From: Thalassobius sp047123305
GTDB lineage: Bacteria; Pseudomonadota; Alphaproteobacteria; Rhodobacterales; Rhodobacteraceae
DNA: 64,000 nucleotides
NCBI RefSeq assembly: GCF_047123305.1
Contig: NZ_CP138918.1
Span: 744,001 to 808,000, forward strand
Direction of reading: 5' to 3'
Position 1 is the stretch's first letter, and each line of letters starts with the position of its first letter. The notes beneath the pieces were generated by a model. The model saw only the letters and a list, made by a program, of their open reading frames with translations, made no database searches and was not told the origin of the DNA. Below, piece by piece: positions 59,445-64,000 of this stretch. Both the position numbers and the translations under genes were made by a program.

Positions 59445-60659
59445 TTAAGCCATTACCGCTGTAATCGCCCGTCCCAGCCGGGCAATGCCTTCATCGATCT
59501 GCGCTTGATCCGGGCTGGAGAAGTTGAGGCGCAGCGTATTGCGCCCGTCCTCATCCGGGTAAAACGCCCCGCCAGGCACAAAGGCCACCTTTTCATCCCG
59601 CAGCGCCGCCGCCAACAGATCAGCGCCATCCATCCCCGCAGGCAGGGTCATCCAGACAAACATGCCGCCTTCAGGGTGGGTCCAGTCAACGCCGTTTGGC
59701 ATGTGACGTGCCAAAGCCGCCAGCATGCGGTCCCGCCGCGCCTTGTAATGGGCACAGAGCCGCTGGGTGTGCGCCTCAAACCCATCCGCCGAGACATGGG
59801 CCACGGCCATCTGATTGAGCGTCGCCGTATGCAGATCACCCGCCTGTTTCAACAGCACCATCTGATCAATCACCGACCGCGCCGCACAGACCCAGCCGAT
59901 GCGCAGCCCCGGCGACAGAGTTTTGGAAAAAGAGCCGCAGTAAATCGTCCGGCACTGGTCCAGATCGCCCTTCTCAGCTAGTTCCAGCGCCAGGATTGGC
60001 GGGATGTCCTCCCCTTCATAGCGCAGCGACTGATAGGCGGCATCTTCGATCACCGCACAGTCCAATGCCGCGGCCTGCGCCAGCACCTTGCGCCGCTCTT
60101 CGAGGGTCAGCGTGATCCCTGTGGGGTTTGCAAAATCCGGTGACAGGTAGCTGAACTTCACCCGGCCCCCAGCCGCTTCTGCCTCTGCGCGCACCTCGGT
60201 CGCGGCGCGATTGCCCATCGGGTCCAGCCGGTCAAAACGCGGCTCATAAGCATTAAACGCCCCTAAGGCCCCAAGGTAGGTCGGCCAGCCCACCAGCGCC
60301 GTATCCCCCGGCGACAAAAGCAGCTTGCCGAGATAATCCAGGGCCTGTTGCGACCCCGAGGTGATCAGGATGTTGTCAGCCGTACAGGGCACGCCGAGCT
60401 GCGTCATACGCTGCGCAATCCAGTCGCGCAGGGGTGGGTAACCTTCGGAAGTTGAGTATTGCAGCGACAGCGCATGCTGCCCGTCCGACAACACCGTGTC
60501 CATCGCTGCACGGAATTTTTCGGCCGGGAACAGGGCCGGATCCGGGATCCCGCCGGCAAAGGAAATTATGCCCGGTTGATCCAGAAGTTTCAAAAGCTCG
60601 CGGATTTCCGACGCTTTCATGCGCGAATTACGGGTCGCAAAGAACGAATCGATCTTCAT
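59445..60659 (-). CDS. PLP-dependent class I aminotransferase (2-aminoadipate/aromatic type)
   Basis: A 404-residue fold-type I aminotransferase. Near the N-terminus it has IISFAGGIPDPALFP, then LITSGSQQALDYLGKLLL, and the PLP lysine in IYCGSFSKTLSPGLRIGW. These features mark the LysN/kynurenine-aminotransferase-like subgroup, related to MocR domains but without the HTH. The amino donor is not known. ATG 60659 is chosen because GGAGG lies eight bases upstream; the longer frame to 60722 has no such site. Confidence 0.9.
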   Translation of the reverse strand: MKIDSFFATRNSRMKASEIRELLKLLDQPGIISFAGGIPDPALFPAEKFRAAMDTVLSDGQHALSLQYSTSEGYPPLRDWIAQRMTQLGVPCTADNILITSGSQQALDYLGKLLLSPGDTALVGWPTYLGALGAFNAYEPRFDRLDPMGNRAATEVRAEAEAAGGRVKFSYLSPDFANPTGITLTLEERRKVLAQAAALDCAVIEDAAYQSLRYEGEDIPPILALELAEKGDLDQCRTIYCGSFSKTLSPGLRIGWVCAARSVIDQMVLLKQAGDLHTATLNQMAVAHVSADGFEAHTQRLCAHYKARRDRMLAALARHMPNGVDWTHPEGGMFVWMTLPAGMDGADLLAAALRDEKVAFVPGGAFYPDEDGRNTLRLNFSSPDQAQIDEGIARLGRAITAVMA

Positions 60660-60817
60660 AAGGCTGCCTCCATGGGGTTGGACCCTGCGCGGCGACCCGA
60701 GGTAAGTCAATATAGCTGACATAAATCGTGATCAGTCTGAAATGCTTCATCAAACCGTTACCGCCCTGTCACGCAGCGCGGGCAAAGCCAGCCGCAGACA
60801 TGACAAGGGAGAGCCCC

Positions 60818-63004
60818 ATGACCTTTCGCACAATCTGCCTGACCTCCGCGATCGCCCTGACTGCGGCAGCGGCCAGCGCTGAACAGAACTTCAACCGCAT
60901 CGCCTCATTTGCGACCCCGTTGAACATGGCCGCAAGCGAAGACCGCAGCCGCGAAACCTCGGCCGAGATCATCGCCGCCACCGCCGACGGCATGACGCTG
61001 GCCTATACCGACAGCCCGCTGGGTGTGCTGGGCCTGATCGACATCACCGACCCCGCAAACCCACAGCCGCTGGGCAATATCGCCCTGGATGGCGAGCCGA
61101 CATCGGTCGCGATCATCGGTCAGACCGCCTTTGTGGGCGTGAACACCTCGGAAAGCTACACCGCGCCGTCGGGCCACCTGTCGGTCATCGATCTGACAAC
61201 CAAGGCGGAACTGGCACGCTGTGATCTGGGTGGCCAGCCCGACAGCGTTGCCGTTGCCAAGGACGGCAGCTTCGCCGCCATCGCGATCGAAAATGAACGG
61301 GACGAAGATCTGGGTGACGGCCGCACCGGTCAGCTGCCCGCCGGTTTCCTGACGCTGGTGCAGATCAAAGATGGCACTGCCGATTGTGGCACTGTGCAAG
61401 CGGTTGATCTGACTGGTCTGGCGGCGGTGGACGGCCACGACCCTGAACCGGAGTTTGTCGACATCAACGCCGCAGGTGAGGTTGTTGTGTCGCTGCAGGA
61501 AAACAACCACATGGTGGTTGTGGCCAAAGACGGCAGCATTCTGAACCACTTCTCCGCCGGCGCTGTGGATCTGGACGGCATCGACACCAAAGACGAGCGC
61601 GGCGTGCTTCTTTTCACCGATACGCAGGCGCAGGTGGTGCGCGAGCCCGACGCCGTGAAATGGCTGGATGACAACCACTTCGCCACCGCCAACGAAGGCG
61701 ACATGGACGGCGGTTCGCGTGGCTGGACCCTGTTCCACAAGGACGGCAGCGTTGTTTACGAAAGCGGTGTCAGCTTTGAACATGCGCTGGTTCAGATCGG
61801 CCACTATCCTGACAAACGTTCGGACAGCAAAGGTGTTGAGCCCGAGTCGATCGAAACCGCCACTTTCGGCGGCACGCCGATGGTCTTTGTTGGATCCGAA
61901 CGCGGTTCTGCCGTTGGGGTCTATGACGTAACTAATCCGGCCGCGCCTGAGCTGACCCAGATCCTGCCCTCCGGTGTGGGTCCGGAAGGCTATGTCGCGA
62001 TCCCGGCGCGCAACCTGCTGATCTCGGCCAATGAAAAAGACCTGATCGAAGACAAAGGCCCGCGCAGCCATGTCATGATCTACGAATATCAGGACGCGCC
62101 CGCGCAATATCCGATGCTGACCTCCGAAGGCACGGACGAGCTGATCGGCTGGGGCGCGATTTCTGGCATGGTCGCGGACAATGACGGCATGATCTACGCC
62201 GTGAACGACAGCTTCTATGGTTTCCAGCCGTCGATCTTCAAAATTGATCCCAGCCAGACGCCCGCGCGCATCATCGATGTGATCCGTGTGCATCGCGCCA
62301 ACGGTCAGCCTGCGCAGAAACTGGATCTGGAAGGCATCACTCTGGACGGCAAAGGTGGCTTCTGGCTGGCCTCTGAAGGCCGCACCGACCGCGCCATCCC
62401 GCACGCGATCTACCATGTTGACAGCAAAGGCCTGATCAAAAGCCACAAGCAGGAATTTGGCCTCTCGGCTGAGTTGATGGCTGTTGAAAAACGCTTCGGC
62501 TTTGAAGGCATCACCAAGATTGGTGACACGCTGTGGATGGCGGTTCAGCGTGAATGGAAAGATGATCCCAAGGACCATGTGAAACTGGTTGCCTATAACA
62601 CCAAGACCAAGGAATGGGGTGCCGTCCACTACCCCAAGGCCGCGCCTGCCAAAGGCTGGGTGGGCCTGTCGGAAATCGTGGCGCATAGTGACTACGTCTA
62701 TGTGATCGAACGCGACAACCAGATCGGCGCCAATGCGGTGACCAAGAAAATCTACCGCATCCCTGCCGCCGACATGGTGCCGGCCCCGCTGGGTGGTGAT
62801 CTGCCTGTGGTCAGCAAAGAGGAGGTGCGCGATCTGCTGCCCGACCTGAAACAGCTGAACGGCTATGTGCAGGACAAGGTTGAAGGTCTGGCAATCCTGC
62901 CGAGCGGTGAGGCCATCGTCTCCACCGACAACGACGGGGTGGATGACCATTCGGGCGAAACCCTGTTCTTCTCAATCGGGCAAATCAGCCAAGACGCCTC
63001 GTAA
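60818..63004 (+). CDS. Exported esterase-like phytase-domain protein
   Basis: A 728-residue secreted protein. A signal peptide (about residues 1-20, cleavage after AAASA) is followed by an N-terminal beta-propeller-like part (LGLIDITDPANPQPLGNIALDGEPTS and similar blades). The C-terminal 300 residues form the esterase-like phytase domain (PAQKLDLEGITLDGKGGFWLASEGRTDRAI, then FGFEGITKIGDTLWMAVQ). Such proteins are probably periplasmic phosphoesterases or esterases. ATG 60818 has AAGGGAGAG before it; the 30-codon upstream extension is rejected because it would bury the signal. Confidence 0.87.
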   Translation: MTFRTICLTSAIALTAAAASAEQNFNRIASFATPLNMAASEDRSRETSAEIIAATADGMTLAYTDSPLGVLGLIDITDPANPQPLGNIALDGEPTSVAIIGQTAFVGVNTSESYTAPSGHLSVIDLTTKAELARCDLGGQPDSVAVAKDGSFAAIAIENERDEDLGDGRTGQLPAGFLTLVQIKDGTADCGTVQAVDLTGLAAVDGHDPEPEFVDINAAGEVVVSLQENNHMVVVAKDGSILNHFSAGAVDLDGIDTKDERGVLLFTDTQAQVVREPDAVKWLDDNHFATANEGDMDGGSRGWTLFHKDGSVVYESGVSFEHALVQIGHYPDKRSDSKGVEPESIETATFGGTPMVFVGSERGSAVGVYDVTNPAAPELTQILPSGVGPEGYVAIPARNLLISANEKDLIEDKGPRSHVMIYEYQDAPAQYPMLTSEGTDELIGWGAISGMVADNDGMIYAVNDSFYGFQPSIFKIDPSQTPARIIDVIRVHRANGQPAQKLDLEGITLDGKGGFWLASEGRTDRAIPHAIYHVDSKGLIKSHKQEFGLSAELMAVEKRFGFEGITKIGDTLWMAVQREWKDDPKDHVKLVAYNTKTKEWGAVHYPKAAPAKGWVGLSEIVAHSDYVYVIERDNQIGANAVTKKIYRIPAADMVPAPLGGDLPVVSKEEVRDLLPDLKQLNGYVQDKVEGLAILPSGEAIVSTDNDGVDDHSGETLFFSIGQISQDAS

Positions 63005-63023
63005 CGGCGACACAACATGAGGC

Positions 63024-63053
63024 AAAGGGCGCCCCGGAATGGGCGCCCTTTTG
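63024..63053 (+). terminator. Terminator after the phytase-like gene
   Basis: AAAGGGCGCCC / GGGCGCCCTTT around CGGAAT, then TGCATTTTT. Perfect 11-base stem 20 bases after the stop. Confidence 0.88.
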
Positions 63054-63119
63054 CATTTTTACCAACGGGGCCATCATACGTTTTTGCATGATACCCAGCC
63101 GAATTTTGCCAATTCTCAC

Positions 63120-63146
63120 CGCTGACGCATGGAACTAGCGTCAGCG
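63120..63146. promoter_or_regulatory. Perfect inverted repeat upstream of the MDR dehydrogenase
   Basis: CGCTGACGC (63120-63128) and GCGTCAGCG (63138-63146) around ATGGAACTA, 41 bases before the ATG at 63187. There is no T-tract, so an operator (TetR-like spacing) is more likely than a terminator. Confidence 0.5.
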
Positions 63147-63186
63147 CAATCAAGGAGACCGCCGCCAGAGACAGGAGATCTGAACA

Positions 63187-64000
63187 ATGCGCGCCATGAC
63201 CTACCGCCGTTACGGCCCCGCCGAAAATGTCCAACCTGCCAACCTGCCCCGCCCCAAAGCCCGCAAAGGCGAAGTGCTGGTCGAGATTGCGGCCAGCTCG
63301 GTCACCACGGCCGACTGGCGGCTGCGGGCCTCGGCGTTTCCGGGAGGGTTCTGGTTGCTGGGACGTTTGATGTTCGGCCTATTCCGCCCCCGTCAGCAAG
63401 TGCTGGGGGGGGAATTTGCAGGCCGTGTCGTGGCCTGCGGGTCCGGCGTGACAGAGTTTGCACCGGGCGATCGTGTCTTTGGCTTTGCCGGTCACGGCAC
63501 CCATGCGGAATTTGTGACGGTGAAGGCCGGGGGCTGCATTGCCAAAATCCCCGACAGCCTCAGCGACGCGGAAGCCGCCGCGCTGCCATTTGGCGGCCTG
63601 TCTGCGCTGGTGTTCCTGCGCGACTTTGCCCAGCTGTGCCCAGGAGAAGATGTGCTGATCCCTGGCGCCTCAGGTGGGGTGGGGCTCTATGCCGTACAGG
63701 TGGCCAAGGCCCTGGGCGCCAATGTCACCGCAGTGGCCAGCACCGGCAAACTGGATAAACTGCGCGATCTTGGGGCGGACCGGGTGATCGACTACACCCG
63801 CCAACAGCTCAGCGCGGCGGGGCGTGACTATGACGTGATCCTCGATCCCGCCGGGTTCCTGCCCTACACCGAAGGCCGCAAACTTCTGAAGCCGAATGGC
63901 CGCTTTGTGGCACTGAATTTTGGCTGCGCTGAAATCGGACAATTGATCCTGCAAAAACTGCGCGGCGGGCCACGGCTTGTGATCGGCGTCAATGGCGACA
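63187..64000 (+). CDS. NAD(P)-dependent MDR alcohol dehydrogenase / quinone oxidoreductase, 3' end missing
   Basis: Open from ATG 63187 to the window edge, 271 codons visible. It starts MRAMTYRRYGPAENVQ, a typical zinc-free MDR start. GGEFAGRVVACGSGVTEFAPGDRVFGF and the Rossmann site IPGASGGVGLYAVQVAKALGA are clear. FGCAEIG appears near the visible end. A clean AGGAGAT ribosome site is seven bases upstream. The substrate is unknown; the family reduces quinones, enones or aldehydes. About 50-60 residues should lie beyond the window. Confidence 0.9.
   Translation, partial: MRAMTYRRYGPAENVQPANLPRPKARKGEVLVEIAASSVTTADWRLRASAFPGGFWLLGRLMFGLFRPRQQVLGGEFAGRVVACGSGVTEFAPGDRVFGFAGHGTHAEFVTVKAGGCIAKIPDSLSDAEAAALPFGGLSALVFLRDFAQLCPGEDVLIPGASGGVGLYAVQVAKALGANVTAVASTGKLDKLRDLGADRVIDYTRQQLSAAGRDYDVILDPAGFLPYTEGRKLLKPNGRFVALNFGCAEIGQLILQKLRGGPRLVIGVNGD

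Noticed and set aside
60905..62950. 681-codon open frame on the minus strand opposite the phytase-like gene
   Set aside because: It mirrors a well-supported secreted protein; long antisense frames are expected in GC-rich DNA and the product has no sensible domain.

Overview
The window reads as chromosomal DNA of a marine alphaproteobacterium of the Rhodobacterales (Roseobacter group). Base composition is high in GC (about 60% by eye) and coding density is high. Typical content includes a DUF1523 protein, a DUF482 FemAB-like protein, a taurine-pyruvate-type aminotransferase, MlaA/MlaC, glnK-amtB and Tex. A gene-end repeat with the core GGATATTTTTGCCAAGAAGAA recurs about ten times. No rRNA, tRNA, CRISPR array, transposase, integrase or prophage gene was seen. 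Two genes run off the ends: a thioesterase at the left and an MDR alcohol dehydrogenase at the right.

Layout. 1-1.5 kb: thioesterase and MDR reductase (+). 1.6-5.9 kb: a tight minus-strand beta-oxidation operon (hydratase/3-hydroxyacyl-CoA dehydrogenase fusion, then two unlike acyl-CoA dehydrogenases). 6-12.8 kb, all minus: adenine deaminase, a DUF2478 protein, Tex, then glnK-amtB. 13.1-16.7 kb: a bifunctional class A PBP facing mlaA-mlaC. 17-20 kb: a type I secretion ABC/HlyD pair. 20.1-23.8 kb: plus-strand run of RidA, GDPD, DUF482, pterin dehydratase and MscS channel. 23.8-26.5 kb: an EF-hand acidic protein divergent from a leucine-rich-repeat-like protein, then a peroxiredoxin. 26.6-28.3 kb: a frameshifted ferredoxin reductase and rsmD. 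28.4-30.8 kb: SulP transporter plus UspA. 31-37 kb: DUF2189, map, sfsA, a CinA-type protein, GNAT, AhpD-like, OmpA. 36.9-40.4 kb: glycerate kinase, taurine-pyruvate-type aminotransferase, GNAT. 40.4-45.8 kb: HupE, P1 peptidase, creatinase, a low-GC orphan gene, ohr/ohrR.

45.97-53.85 kb is the part most likely to be an undescribed system. Ten co-directional, mostly overlapping genes encode a long coiled-coil protein, a classic-AAA-like ATPase, two soluble proteins I cannot place, five small membrane proteins and a DUF1523 membrane protein. The linkage suggests one ATP-driven, membrane-associated machine of unknown function.

53.9-64 kb: a MocR regulator, an ArsR/permease metal module, an arylformamidase-like hydrolase, succinate-semialdehyde dehydrogenase, a class I aminotransferase, a large exported phytase-like esterase and the MDR dehydrogenase cut by the window end.

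Likely working units: fatty or ring-derived acyl-CoA degradation (1.6-5.9 kb), ammonium sensing and uptake (glnK-amtB), outer-membrane lipid asymmetry (mlaA-mlaC), organic peroxide defence (ohr-ohrR with two visible operators), and nitrogen scavenging from taurine-type amines, creatine and adenine. Functions come from reading the translations; no database search was run.
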